Below are positions 26,776-35,232 of a stretch of DNA of 64,000 bases, piece after piece (the stretch's first letter is position 1; the number at the start of each line of letters is the position of its first letter). Source of the DNA: Candidatus Villigracilaceae bacterium (GTDB lineage: Bacteria > Chloroflexota > Anaerolineae > Anaerolineales > Villigracilaceae); contig JAPKMP010000015.1 in assembly GCA_026645935.1 (NCBI GenBank), positions 31,360 through 95,359 on the forward strand, read 5' to 3'. The translations under genes were made by a program, and so were the position numbers. Under the pieces are notes generated by a model. That model was not told the DNA's origin, ran no database searches, and was given only the letters and a program-made list of their open reading frames with translations.

Positions 26776-27164
26776 ATGATGTAACAGCCCTCATCCTGGA
26801 AGATGATCCGGTCATCGGCACTGTTTTTCAAACTGTCTTGAATCGAGCAGGCTTTACCGTCGAAATCGATACGACAGGCGGAAATTTCATCAAACGACTG
26901 GAAAGTCCCGCCCCGGACCTTGTCCTTCTTGACATCCACATGCCATACGCCTCCGGGCTGGACATCCTCGACCTAATTCGCGCTCGTGAGACATGGAAAA
27001 ACTCAGTGGTGATCGTGGCAACCGCCGACATCTTTCACTCGAAATCCCTGGGCGTGAAGGCGAATCACGTTTTGATAAAACCGGTCAGCGTTTCAAAGTT
27101 GATTCGGATCATTTCGGAGCATTGGCCCGAAAGGTTTCCCCGGGATTCGGACCTCCAATCATAG
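26772..27164 (+). CDS. Single-domain response regulator
   Basis: A 130-aa receiver without an output domain. Acidic E10/D11/D12, phospho-acceptor D54 in LLDIHMPY and the lysine of LIKPVS are present. It overlaps the kinase gene by four bases and lies ten bases before a second receiver. It probably acts as a relay or protein-interaction output, as CheY or Spo0F do. Confidence 0.92.
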   Translation: MNDVTALILEDDPVIGTVFQTVLNRAGFTVEIDTTGGNFIKRLESPAPDLVLLDIHMPYASGLDILDLIRARETWKNSVVIVATADIFHSKSLGVKANHVLIKPVSVSKLIRIISEHWPERFPRDSDLQS

Positions 27165-27174
27165 GAGCGGTTAC

Positions 27175-27540
27175 ATGGACAAGCCTCTTGCTGTCATCGT
27201 CGAGGACGACATTGAGATCAACAACATCTTCAAACTGACGTTACAAACGGAATTCGAGATCGCCACTTTTCAGGAGGGGTCGGCGGCTTTGAATAATCTC
27301 CAGCACCTGACTCCAGCGCTCGTAATTCTGGACCTGAACATGCCGGACATGTCTGGAGTGGATGTTTTAAAGGCAATTAAAAACGATGAGCGGCTTAAGT
27401 CGGTTCCCGTTATTCTTGCCACAGCCGACGCCGCCCTCGCAACCACCCTCGAAGAGGTGGCGGACTTGATTTTGATCAAACCCATCAGCCCGGTGCAGCT
27501 TCGTTCCCTTGCTCAACGGATCGGCTCACTAAATTCGTGA
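27175..27540 (+). CDS. Single-domain response regulator
   Basis: A 121-aa receiver with E10/D11/D12, phospho-acceptor D53 (VILDLNMPDMSG) and the lysine of LIKPIS. It resembles the preceding receiver in the ATAD segment and the C-terminal part and is likely its paralogue. Its end overlaps the convergent membrane gene by 12 bases. Confidence 0.92.
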   Translation: MDKPLAVIVEDDIEINNIFKLTLQTEFEIATFQEGSAALNNLQHLTPALVILDLNMPDMSGVDVLKAIKNDERLKSVPVILATADAALATTLEEVADLILIKPISPVQLRSLAQRIGSLNS

Positions 27541-27942
27541 TCCCTTCCACCCACCCAACAAAATGACCGGCGGGATTTCGATTGCCAGCAATATCCATGC
27601 CCAGACCGGCGTGGTACCTGCATATTCGGATAACGTCATCCCCCAAATGAACGCCGCGGTTTGAACAAGAGCGAGGCTTAATACGCACGCCCTTTTCCAG
27701 CGTGAAGCGATCCTGGCGGCAAGCCAACCTCCGACGTACAAGGCAATTCCATTGTTGATGAATTTCAAGAGCAGGAACCAGGGTTGGTTACGGATTCCAA
27801 AATAAACCTGTTCGTCCATGGTAATCTCTCTGTGAACCAGGGTCACCAATGAAAATTCCATTCCTTCCGCTATGAGGGAGATGACCATCAAGCCGGCAAA
27901 GACTCCGAGAGCGAATCGAAGGATATCCATGGCTGTTTTCAT
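27529..27942 (-). CDS. Unknown four-helix membrane protein
   Basis: A 137-aa protein I do not recognise. It has about four hydrophobic segments: 8-30, 55-75, 82-102 and 108-130. The loop after the first helix contains VHREITMDEQVYFGIRNQPW. A GGW.AARIASRWKRA motif precedes the third helix. The start ATG 27942 lies six bases after the stop of the BtrH-like gene, so the two are probably co-transcribed. Confidence 0.75.
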   Translation of the reverse strand: MKTAMDILRFALGVFAGLMVISLIAEGMEFSLVTLVHREITMDEQVYFGIRNQPWFLLLKFINNGIALYVGGWLAARIASRWKRACVLSLALVQTAAFIWGMTLSEYAGTTPVWAWILLAIEIPPVILLGGWKGSRI

Positions 27943-27948
27943 GACGCC

Positions 27949-29175
27949 TCATTTCAAGCTTTCCTGCAAGAGCTCGAATGCCTCTTTCTCGATTTTGGCG
28001 ATTCCCAGCACACGCTCGCGCCATTCGGCGCGAAGGCTGGCGGCTTGTTCCGACGACAGCGGAAATTTCTTCGCCATTTCCCCTTCGATCTTTTTCAAAC
28101 GCGAATTTACTTTTGTAATTTCTTCCAGTCCATCCTCCCCCGTTTCGAAGAACAATCGATATTTGCGATTGACCAACGTTTTCACTTCATCGAACGGGGG
28201 GATGTCCGACGGCAGGAGCGCCTCGGCGAATGCGATCCATTTTTGGCGGCTGACGCGAAATTGCCCTGCTGCATCCTTCAAGGATTTCTTTTCCAGCAGG
28301 ATGGCGGCTTCATCGAGGAAGTCGGCGTACAAGCCTCTCTCCGCGCCGTCGCCCGCTCCAAACCATTGAATCCAGGTGAACGCCCCGGGAGGAGCAAAAG
28401 CGCCCGGCGCTTCCGCCGTACCGGCAAGCGCGTTGAACATCCGTGGACCCGCCGGAAAGAGCCGCTCCCAACTCTGCTTGTTTCGTTTGTTGACAAGCAT
28501 ATCCGCGAAATGCTCGTAGGCGGCAAAACCGAAATTATGGCGTGCACCTTTCGGCGGCTTGTCTGTGAAGAGAGAAATGGATTGCCAGAGTCCCTTTTGG
28601 GTCGCAGAGACCAGTTTCGAGGTCAAGGGCGAAGCGAGAGTGACAACGCGGAATTTATCATCCTTCACGCGGCCGCGGGCTTTGGTCAACTCTTTCATCG
28701 GCACGCGGAATGGATGCGCGGATCGATCCGCGATGAGCACATGATCTCCGTCCAGTTCATAGACCAGGACGGGAATCATGTTCCAATACGCTGTCCCTTT
28801 TTTGGGGGAATAAGGCAGACTGCATTCGTCCGCCCAAACCAGCGCGGGATTCCCGCCAGCCAGCGCCTCACGCAGGTTCTTCACCGCCGCAGACTCCGAG
28901 GTTGTCTGGTACACCTGTTGGGAAATTCCCAGCCTCTCGAGCATGGTCTGCAACGGGTCGAAAGTGTTGCGCGTGAGCAGAGCCAGTTGCGGCAGGATAT
29001 TCTTATATTCGAAGGTGAAATAGCCGAAGGTAATCCCGCCGCTCACGCCCAGCAAGAACGCCTCGGAGAACGGTTTTCCCGTGTGCGGGGTTTTGACTCC
29101 CTGCATTGCCAGCAGGTTGTGGATGCTGCCGGTCTCGTAATGTCTGCCTGAAAATGATTTGATTTTCATCGCCAT
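27949..29175 (-). CDS. BtrH N-terminal/DUF4872-type protein
   Basis: A 408-aa protein matching the BtrH_N plus DUF4872 arrangement. Residues 9-130 (GRHYETGSIHNLL, PFSEAFLLGVSGGITFGYF) are the BtrH_N fold, which is papain/C39-like and in butirosin biosynthesis acts as an acyltransferase. Residues about 150-400 form the helical DUF4872 part. The position where many BtrH_N proteins carry a Cys (HCET) is Tyr13 here, so the acyltransferase nucleophile may be absent. Good ribosome binding site (AGGAG) for the ATG at 29175. Its role here is unknown; there is no biosynthetic cluster around it. Confidence 0.8.
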   Translation of the reverse strand: MAMKIKSFSGRHYETGSIHNLLAMQGVKTPHTGKPFSEAFLLGVSGGITFGYFTFEYKNILPQLALLTRNTFDPLQTMLERLGISQQVYQTTSESAAVKNLREALAGGNPALVWADECSLPYSPKKGTAYWNMIPVLVYELDGDHVLIADRSAHPFRVPMKELTKARGRVKDDKFRVVTLASPLTSKLVSATQKGLWQSISLFTDKPPKGARHNFGFAAYEHFADMLVNKRNKQSWERLFPAGPRMFNALAGTAEAPGAFAPPGAFTWIQWFGAGDGAERGLYADFLDEAAILLEKKSLKDAAGQFRVSRQKWIAFAEALLPSDIPPFDEVKTLVNRKYRLFFETGEDGLEEITKVNSRLKKIEGEMAKKFPLSSEQAASLRAEWRERVLGIAKIEKEAFELLQESLK

Positions 29176-29312
29176 GGTTCACTCCTAAGGTAAACTGACG
29201 GCATTATACAAGCGGGTTTGCCGGTTTGAGAAAATCGTGGACATACTCTGCACTTTTCCCCCGCATTCATTGAAATTCCCTTGCGCAAACATCCCCCCCG
29301 GCACTCAGAGGG

Positions 29313-29318
29313 TATAAT
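29313..29318 (+). promoter_or_regulatory. -10 box upstream of the receiver cluster
   Basis: TATAAT 41 bases before the ATG at 29359, in the 183-base gap between divergent genes. No -35 is clear. Confidence 0.45.
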
Positions 29319-29358
29319 GCCGGTGCCTGTAGACGATGGTCAGCACAGGAAGATAAAA

Positions 29359-29724
29359 ATGGCAAAAATCCTGATCGTAGACGACGACGAAAAAGTGACC
29401 ACCCTGCTTGGGCGCTACCTGTCCTCGCTTGGGTATCAGGTCACAACTGTGAATCAAAGTTCCAAAGCCATTTCCGCAGCGGAACAAGTCCGCCCCGACC
29501 TGTTCATCCTCGACATCATGATGCCGCCCCCGGATGGTTTCACCCTGACCGGGATGCTGCGCGATAACATTAAATTCGCCCGCACTCCAATTTTGATCAT
29601 CACAGCGCTCGATAACAGCAACAGCCGCGCAACCACGCTTGGCGCAAATGGGTATCTGGCAAAACCCTTCAATTTGGACGAACTGGACGCAAAGATTCAC
29701 GAGTTGATCGGCGATCAGCAATAG
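29359..29724 (+). CDS. Single-domain response regulator
   Basis: A 121-aa receiver. The frame extends upstream to 29281, but the ATG at 29359 has the AGGAAG ribosome binding site and begins exactly at the receiver (AKILIVDDD). D8-D10, phospho-acceptor D52 (ILDIMMPPPDG), T-A-L-D and K of AKPF are intact. It is closely similar to the receiver at 30211 (shared VN.SSKAI, MMP.PDGF, ALD.S.SRA), indicating duplication. Confidence 0.93.
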   Translation: MAKILIVDDDEKVTTLLGRYLSSLGYQVTTVNQSSKAISAAEQVRPDLFILDIMMPPPDGFTLTGMLRDNIKFARTPILIITALDNSNSRATTLGANGYLAKPFNLDELDAKIHELIGDQQ

Positions 29725-29742
29725 ATTTTCCCCGGAGAAAAA

Positions 29743-30108
29743 ATGGCGAAGATAATGATCATCGACGACGATCCTGAGACGGCCAAATTGTTGGAAGCGA
29801 TTATCAATCTGGATGGGCACGAAACCTCCATCGTGCAGGACAGCCGGAACGCAATCCGGGCGGTAGAAACCATCATGCCCGACCTTGTATTGCTTGACAT
29901 CATGATGCCGGAAATAGACGGGATTACGATCTGTAAAATGATCAAATCCACGCCGCGCACCAGCCACATCAAGGTGATGATGGTCTCGGCATTGAGCACC
30001 GATGCCACTCGCAGGGATTGTCGTGACGCCGGGGCGGACCAGTTTATATCAAAACCCGTCCTGCCCCGCCCATTTTCACAGCAGGTCAAGGACCTGCTGG
30101 CTCAATGA
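29743..30108 (+). CDS. Single-domain response regulator
   Basis: A 121-aa receiver starting AKIMIIDDDPE. Phospho-acceptor D52 (LLDIMMPEIDG) and the lysine of ISKPV are present. It lies 18 bases after the previous receiver, behind CGGAGAAAAA, so they form an operon. It is less similar to its neighbours than they are to each other. Confidence 0.92.
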   Translation: MAKIMIIDDDPETAKLLEAIINLDGHETSIVQDSRNAIRAVETIMPDLVLLDIMMPEIDGITICKMIKSTPRTSHIKVMMVSALSTDATRRDCRDAGADQFISKPVLPRPFSQQVKDLLAQ

Positions 30109-30210
30109 ATTTTCACTTTCGTAAGGCGCCTTGCGGTTGTCTCCTGTTGGCTGTATCATTGAGCAGGTTCCATCCCTAAATCGAATTTGTTCAATTTTCA
30201 GGACAGCAAC

Positions 30211-30576
30211 ATGATCAAAATTATGATGGTCGACGATGACAAACTGGTAACCGACCTTTTGCAAAAATTACTCAAAGCCGATGGATTCGATACTGTGACA
30301 GTCAACGAAAGTTCAAAAGCGATCGAAGTCGCGAAAGCCGAAACGCCCGACCTCATCCTGCTAGACCTGATGATGCCCCAGCCGGATGGCTTCCGCCTTT
30401 GCAGGATGCTAAGAGAGGAGCCCGATTTCACCCAGGTTCCCATCATCATCGTCACCGCCCTGGATGACAGCGACAGCCGAGCGGTGGCGTTTGGCGCAGG
30501 CGCAACCGATTACCTCACCAAGCCTTTCCATCCCGGCGAACTAAAAGACAAGATCATGGAAGCGCTCGAAAGTTAA
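30211..30576 (+). CDS. Single-domain response regulator
   Basis: A 121-aa receiver. A TTG at 30187 would extend it, but the ATG at 30211 follows AGGACAGC and starts at the fold (IKIMMVDDD). D52 (LLDLMMPQPDG) and K of LTKPF are intact. Near-duplicate of the receiver at 29359. It is separated from the previous gene by 102 bases, so it may have its own promoter, and it ends before a terminator. Confidence 0.92.
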   Translation: MIKIMMVDDDKLVTDLLQKLLKADGFDTVTVNESSKAIEVAKAETPDLILLDLMMPQPDGFRLCRMLREEPDFTQVPIIIVTALDDSDSRAVAFGAGATDYLTKPFHPGELKDKIMEALES

Positions 30577-30585
30577 AAAGGAATC

Positions 30586-30614
30586 AAAAACACGCTCGTA
30601 ACCGGGCGTGTTTT
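30586..30614. terminator. Intrinsic terminator between receiver and cytochrome genes
   Basis: AAAAACACGC (30586-30595) pairs with GCGTGTTTTA (about 30606-30614) around a short loop, with A and T tracts usable in both directions. The flanking genes are convergent. Confidence 0.82.
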
Positions 30615-30625
30615 ATTTTGGGATA

Positions 30626-31027
30626 TTACTTCAATGTGCGGATGAACGCAACCAACTGCCAGATCTGTTCGTCCGAGAGCACGCCTTTCCAGGCGACCAT
30701 GGCGGTACCTTCTTTACCTGCGTTGATGCGCCAATACAAATAATCGTCGCCGGCGAGAGCGGCAACCTCGTGCAGGTTTTTCGGCGCCGGGTCGAGCGCC
30801 GCACCGGCAGGACCATCTCCGTATCCTTTTTCACCGTGGCAGGACGCGCAATTGACGGCAAATACTTCCGCGCCAGCGGCTGCTGCATCCGCGCCGAGAG
30901 GGCTCGTCGCACCGGCATACTCCGCAGGCACAGGATCAAGGGTGATCCCTTCGCTTGAGCCGCCACCGCCGCACGCTGCCAGCAGAATGGCGCTCAATAC
31001 CAACATTCCAAAAAAGACTTTCTTCAT
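30626..31027 (-). CDS. Lipoprotein mono-heme cytochrome c
   Basis: A 133-aa exported cytochrome. The signal peptide ends in the lipobox LLAAC (Cys19) followed by a Gly/Ser linker. The heme site is C60-A-S-C63-H64. A methionine in GTAMVAWKG near residue 107 is the likely sixth ligand. It is probably an electron carrier on the outer face of the membrane. A TTG two codons earlier is in frame, but the ATG at 31027 lies directly behind GGAGGTTGACG. It lacks partner oxidoreductase genes here. Confidence 0.9.
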   Translation of the reverse strand: MKKVFFGMLVLSAILLAACGGGGSSEGITLDPVPAEYAGATSPLGADAAAAGAEVFAVNCASCHGEKGYGDGPAGAALDPAPKNLHEVAALAGDDYLYWRINAGKEGTAMVAWKGVLSDEQIWQLVAFIRTLK

Positions 31028-31142
31028 CGTCAACCTCCAGTTGAGTTTTGCTGCGGTGGATTATAGCGAAGATGTGAAAAATGGCACTGTGACTTTAGTT
31101 ACATTATCCACATGACATCTGTTTCAGGGAGTCCGCCCAACT

Positions 31143-31388
31143 TCATTTTTTTCCACGTCTGGTTTTGGAAGGACGAGACGTCTTCGCAGTTTTTACCTGA
31201 TCCTCAACCGCTACCGATTCGACGGAATGCGCCTCAGACTCCGCCTGTGCCTGTCGAGGGTTGCCCGAGCCTGACACCCAGCCTGCAAGAATCGTAATTG
31301 CGAAACTTCCCAGCAAAATCCCCAGAATCCAAAGCAGCTCTGTATTCGGTCCCCCGCCGCCCTCTGAAAAAACCCGTATCAACAACAT
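31143..31388 (-). CDS. Small single-helix membrane protein
   Basis: An 81-aa protein of unknown function. It has one hydrophobic helix (about 18-40, ELLWILGILLGSFAITILAGW) and a polar C-terminal tail ending in a strongly basic run (SKTRRGKK). The ATG at 31388 has a GGAGAGAGG ribosome binding site. No domain recognised. Confidence 0.6.
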   Translation of the reverse strand: MLLIRVFSEGGGGPNTELLWILGILLGSFAITILAGWVSGSGNPRQAQAESEAHSVESVAVEDQVKTAKTSRPSKTRRGKK

Positions 31389-31461
31389 GCCTCTCTCCTT
31401 TATGCCGATGAATTCAGGACAGTTTTATACGTGAAAAACCTGTTCGTGTCAACGCTTGAGG

Positions 31462-31467
31462 TAAAAT
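31462..31467 (+). promoter_or_regulatory. -10 box upstream of the DUF1684 gene
   Basis: TAAAAT lies downstream of the in-frame GTG at 31431 and upstream of the ATG at 31530, which argues for the later start. Confidence 0.4.
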
Positions 31468-31529
31468 TCCCGGGAACTGCCCCAGGCCAGACATGGAACC
31501 GAATCCCTTCTCATTGGACAGACAAACAA

Positions 31530-32339
31530 ATGAACGAATACAACGAGTACGTTGCGCAAAAAAGAAAAGAAAGGGAAGCTGGTTTTATTTCCAACCCGTT
31601 GAGCTGGTTGAACCTCGTTGGGTTGTTCTGGCTCGAGGAAGGTGAAAACAACTTCGGCAGCAGCGCGGAGGCGAAAATTTCCCTGCTGCAATTTCCCCAG
31701 CCGGTTTGCGGGCATTTTCTTTTTACGAATGGAAAAGTCACCATTCATCCCAATGTGGATATGACCATGAACGGGGGCAGTGTGGAGGCGCGTCCGCTTT
31801 ATCATGATAAGGATAAACAAGCCGATTTGCTTGAAGTTGGCACACTGACCATGAAAGTCATTGTAAGAGGCGATGCCACTCTCATTCGCGTCTGGGACAG
31901 GGAAGCGGAACTAAAAAAGAGTTTTACCGGGTTCAACTATTATCCAACCGACCCGGAATATAAAGTCACTGCAAAATATTTGCGTTACGACCCGCACAAA
32001 CCGACCATCCGCATTGAGGGGATCGGCACGGAGATTCAAACCTTCTTTATGGGTCAGGCGCAATTCATCTTGAACGGTGTCGAATGCACACTGGAAGCCG
32101 AACAAAGCGGCGATGAATTGCTCTTCAATTTCAAGGACGAAACAAACAGCGACACGACCTACGGCGCAGGCCGAAGATTTTACCTGCCGCCTCCCCAGGG
32201 CGACGAGATCGTCCTGGATTTCAACCTGACGGATAACTGGCCCTGCGCCTATACCGCTTTTGCCACATGCCCGATCCCTCCGAGGGAAAATATATTGAAG
32301 GTGCGGGTCGAAGCAGGGGAAAAGAAATTTAAAGATTGA
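31530..32339 (+). CDS. DUF1684 domain protein
   Basis: About 269 aa. It shows the features of the DUF1684 family: SWLNLVGLFWLEEGENNFGS near the N-terminus, FNYYP in the middle and the C-terminal block GRRFYLPPPQGDEIVLDFNLTDNWPCAYTAFATCPIPPREN. The family is cytoplasmic and of unknown biochemical function. The frame is open upstream to a GTG at 31431, but that region is not typical of the family. The start at 31530 is a judgement. Confidence 0.87.
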   Translation: MNEYNEYVAQKRKEREAGFISNPLSWLNLVGLFWLEEGENNFGSSAEAKISLLQFPQPVCGHFLFTNGKVTIHPNVDMTMNGGSVEARPLYHDKDKQADLLEVGTLTMKVIVRGDATLIRVWDREAELKKSFTGFNYYPTDPEYKVTAKYLRYDPHKPTIRIEGIGTEIQTFFMGQAQFILNGVECTLEAEQSGDELLFNFKDETNSDTTYGAGRRFYLPPPQGDEIVLDFNLTDNWPCAYTAFATCPIPPRENILKVRVEAGEKKFKD

Positions 32340-32350
32340 GGATCAATAAT

Positions 32351-32388
32351 AAACAGGTCGCAGGAGAAAATCCCTTGCGACCTGTTTA
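32351..32388. terminator. Bidirectional intrinsic terminator
   Basis: AAACAGGTCGCA (32351-32362) pairs with TGCGACCTGTTTA (32376-32388). The genes on both sides are convergent (DUF1684 and the nitroreductase). Confidence 0.88.
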
Positions 32389-32399
32389 GCTTTACCTGA

Positions 32400-32960
32400 T
32401 TATTGATCCATCCATGTTACACGATCTTCAAAGCCGATTCGTGGATAAGGGTCGGGTAGAACATCGGGATAGCCGACATAGATGAAACCAACGATGGTTT
32501 GGTCCGGGGCAAAGCCCAGAAACTCCTTGATCCTGGGGTCGCGCGCCCATTCGCCCGTCTTCCATTTTGCGCCCAAACCCAAGGCGTGCGCGGCGAGCAG
32601 GATATTTTGGCAAGCCGCGGATGCCGCGGAAATGTTTTCGATTTCGATCACTTTTGTTTCAGATGGTTTATCCACCCCGACGGCAATGACTACCGGCGCG
32701 GCGAGCGGAGTGGCGCGGGGTTTGTTCAGGGCTTCGGACGGCAGACCCGGATTCCGGTCCGCGAATGAGGCGGCCATTGCATCACCGAGTCTCCTGCGGC
32801 CTTCCCCGGTTAACACGACAAAACGCCACGGTCTTACTTTATAGTGATTCGGCGCCTGCGCTCCGGCGCTCAATAATTTTTCTATGATCTCACGCGGAAG
32901 CGCATCGGGCTTTACCTTGCCGACCGACCTTCTTCCATGGATCGCTTCAAATAGTTCCAT
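32400..32960 (-). CDS. Nitroreductase family FMN enzyme
   Basis: A 186-aa flavoprotein. It starts ELFEAIHGRRSVGKVKPD, typical of nitroreductases (RRSV..F), with APNHYKVRPWRFVV binding FMN and GLGAKWKTGEWA in the distal part. It should reduce nitro groups, quinones or a related electrophile with NAD(P)H. An in-frame GTG lies at 32978, but the ATG at 32960 has CTGGAGGAATCG ahead of it and is preferred. Substrate unknown. Confidence 0.92.
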   Translation of the reverse strand: MELFEAIHGRRSVGKVKPDALPREIIEKLLSAGAQAPNHYKVRPWRFVVLTGEGRRRLGDAMAASFADRNPGLPSEALNKPRATPLAAPVVIAVGVDKPSETKVIEIENISAASAACQNILLAAHALGLGAKWKTGEWARDPRIKEFLGFAPDQTIVGFIYVGYPDVLPDPYPRIGFEDRVTWMDQ

Positions 32961-32991
32961 CGATTCCTCCAGGTTCACAGACGCGCAAGGG

Positions 32992-32997
32992 TAAAAT
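32992..32997 (+). promoter_or_regulatory. -10 box, probable leaderless start
   Basis: TAAAAT with nine bases to the ATG at 33007. Transcription should begin within a few bases of the start codon; no Shine-Dalgarno is present. Confidence 0.55.
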
Positions 32998-33006
32998 TGT
33001 CTTACG

Positions 33007-34044
33007 ATGAAAATATATTACTCGGAAAAGCATCGCAATCATTATCCTCCTTTCGAAGTGTTCGACGGAGGCAAACGTGTGCCGTATTACGAAAACCCGG
33101 ACCGCATGGATCGGATCATGGCCGCGCTCAATAAAACGGACTGGGCGGAAATTAGCGAACCGAAAGAGTTCGGGCTCGACCCGATCCTCGAAGTCCACGA
33201 CCGGGGTTACATCGAATTCCTCGCCTCCTGCTGGGACGAATGGCTGGCTTCTGACCCCGAAGTGGCGAAGTCGCCGGAAACGCATGCCTTCCTTCCCGCC
33301 ACATTTGCCTTGCGGCGGCAGGCACATCCGACCCATTCTCTCCTCGGGCGCGGCGGTTATTACATCATGGACCTCTCAGCATGCATCGTCGCCGGAACGT
33401 ATAAAGCAGCGCTGGCTTCGGCAAATTGCGCGCTGAGCGCGGCATCTTCATCATACAATTTCCATAGCTCATCCTTCGCGTTATGCCGCCCGCCAGGGCA
33501 CCACGCCGGAAAGGATTATGCAGGCGGATATTGTTTCATCAACAATGCGTCAGTCGCCGCGAACTGGTTATCGAAAAAGGGAAAAGTCGCCCTCCTGGAT
33601 GTGGATTATCACGCAGGAAACGGCACACAGGATATTTTCTACGAACGAAGCGATGTATTGACCATATCCATTCACGGCGACCCGGATTTCGAATACCCGC
33701 ATTTTTTCGGCTTTGCAGTTGAAACAGGCGAAGGCGCTGGCAAGGGTTTCCATCGAAACTTTCCCCTCCCCAAAGGAACGGGTGACGAAGCCTACCTCAC
33801 CGTTTTGGATGAAGCCTTGAGATCGATCCGGGCATTCACCCCCCAATCCATCGTCCTTTCCCTCGGCGCGGATGGCTTCGAAGGCGATCCCCTGGGCACA
33901 TTCCGCCTCACCCGCAATGGATTTGGGGAAATCGGCAAACGAGTTGCTGGATTAAATCTCCCGACAACGATTATCATGGAGGGCGGTTACGCCAATGAAG
34001 CGCTAGGAGAAAACATCTTTACCGTATTGGAGAATTTCAAATGA
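33007..34044 (+). CDS. Histone deacetylase/acetylpolyamine amidohydrolase family protein
   Basis: A 345-aa arginase-deacetylase fold enzyme. Zinc and catalytic residues appear in CRPPGHHAGKDYAGGYCFINN (His pair) and LLDVDYHAGNGTQ (Asp/His ligands), with the tyrosine-containing GG.Y near the end (EGGYA). It should deacetylate polyamines or other N-acetyl amines. It overlaps the next gene by four bases. Confidence 0.93.
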   Translation: MKIYYSEKHRNHYPPFEVFDGGKRVPYYENPDRMDRIMAALNKTDWAEISEPKEFGLDPILEVHDRGYIEFLASCWDEWLASDPEVAKSPETHAFLPATFALRRQAHPTHSLLGRGGYYIMDLSACIVAGTYKAALASANCALSAASSSYNFHSSSFALCRPPGHHAGKDYAGGYCFINNASVAANWLSKKGKVALLDVDYHAGNGTQDIFYERSDVLTISIHGDPDFEYPHFFGFAVETGEGAGKGFHRNFPLPKGTGDEAYLTVLDEALRSIRAFTPQSIVLSLGADGFEGDPLGTFRLTRNGFGEIGKRVAGLNLPTTIIMEGGYANEALGENIFTVLENFK

Positions 34045-34802
34045 AAAAATGGAATTTATTGTTAATGCTGATCGTTATTTTAATCACTGCCTGCGGCGCG
34101 CCTTCTGAGTCGGATCAACCGGTTGAGGAGATGGAAGAGACTGCCACCCCTATCGTGGTGTACATCAGCGCGACGCCTCTGCCAACATTGACCCCCACCC
34201 TCACATTCACGCCTGCGCCCACTGCCACGCTGACGCAGACGTTTACGCCAACACCGGGCGCTCCGACAGCAACCGTCAACAAGCAGGCGCATTGCCGATA
34301 CGGTCCATCTGTGGCATATCTTCACGCGGCGGACCTTTTGCCCGGCGACAAAGGAACCGTGCGATATCGGGCGATGTACAGCAACTGGCTTTATATTCAA
34401 TTCGATAAACTCACCTACTCCTGCTGGGTTGCGCCTTCCGTTGTTGATGTCCTTGGCGATGTGAGCGCGCTTCAGAAATTCGAACCCGACCTGCAGCGCA
34501 TCGGCAGTAATATGTATGGTCCGCCTCAAAACGTACAGGCAACTCGAAAGGACGATGAAGTTACCATCACCTGGGACAGGGTGGGCATGACGGCAGACGA
34601 CGATCGCGGCTATCTGATAGAAGCATTCGTCTGCCAGAAAGGCGCCTATATCTGGTGGACGGATTCCTTTCCCGATCAGTATAACGACACATATTCCGTC
34701 AAGGATGAGGCCGGTTGCGCGGCCCCATCATGGGGCAGAATATACACAGTGGAAAAACACGGTTTCTCGGAACCTGCGGAAATTCCCTGGCCCCCGCCAT
34801 AA
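34041..34802 (+). CDS. Lipoprotein with SH3b-like and FN3-like domains
   Basis: A 253-aa exported lipoprotein. The signal peptide ends with a lipobox (LITAC). A Thr/Pro-rich linker (about 40-80) separates it from an SH3b-like domain (CRYGPSVAYLHAADLLPGDKG to YSCWV, about 88-135) and an FN3-like domain (PPQNVQATRKDDEVTITWD onward). Such proteins bind cell-wall or surface polymers. The four-base ATGA overlap with the deacetylase gene suggests coupling, though no functional link is obvious. Confidence 0.82.
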   Translation: MKKWNLLLMLIVILITACGAPSESDQPVEEMEETATPIVVYISATPLPTLTPTLTFTPAPTATLTQTFTPTPGAPTATVNKQAHCRYGPSVAYLHAADLLPGDKGTVRYRAMYSNWLYIQFDKLTYSCWVAPSVVDVLGDVSALQKFEPDLQRIGSNMYGPPQNVQATRKDDEVTITWDRVGMTADDDRGYLIEAFVCQKGAYIWWTDSFPDQYNDTYSVKDEAGCAAPSWGRIYTVEKHGFSEPAEIPWPPP

Positions 34803-34810
34803 CCGCAAAT

Positions 34811-34852
34811 AAAACGAGAGGCTCCAGTCCCTTGCTGGAGCCTCTCGTTTTA
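34811..34852. terminator. Bidirectional intrinsic terminator
   Basis: A perfect stem of about 17 bp, starting AAAACGAGAGGCTCCAG, with a short loop and terminal T tract. It separates the lipoprotein gene (+) from the receiver gene (-). Confidence 0.93.
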
Positions 34853-34863
34853 TTTAAAATGAA

Positions 34864-35232
34864 TTATTTCAGCACCCCTGCCTTTTTGAACGCGCCTTCC
34901 AAGATCTCGATGGTCACCGGTTTGATGATCATCGCCTGCGCGCCGCTGCGCATGACATGCTGGCGCGTCTCGGGCTGGTCATCAGACGTAATGATGATCA
35001 CCGGTACCTTCATCAATCGCGGTTCGCGGCGGATGTATGCCAGCACCTCTGTCCCGTCCACACCGGGCATATTGATATCCAGGCAGATGAAATTCGGCAC
35101 CATATTTGCAAGTACCGACATCGCCGCGCTCGAACCATATGCCACACGCGCGGCCAGGTCCAACAACTCTATCATTTGCTGGAGCGCATCCGCCGTCTGA
35201 CGATTATCGTCTATGATCAAACCTTCGGTCAT
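34864..35232 (-). CDS. Single-domain response regulator coupled to MoeA-PBP
   Basis: A 122-aa receiver with D8/D9, phospho-acceptor D52 (CLDINMPGVDG) and K of IIKPV. Its ATG directly follows the stop codon of the MoeA-PBP gene, and its ribosome binding site (TTGGAGGA) lies inside that gene's last codons, so the two should be translated together. No kinase is adjacent. Confidence 0.9.
   Translation of the reverse strand: MTEGLIIDDNRQTADALQQMIELLDLAARVAYGSSAAMSVLANMVPNFICLDINMPGVDGTEVLAYIRREPRLMKVPVIIITSDDQPETRQHVMRSGAQAMIIKPVTIEILEGAFKKAGVLK

Noticed and set aside
28045..29151. A 368-codon plus-strand open frame opposite the BtrH-like gene
   Set aside because: The translation is Arg/His-rich and lacks domains; the minus-strand gene has a good start and a known family.
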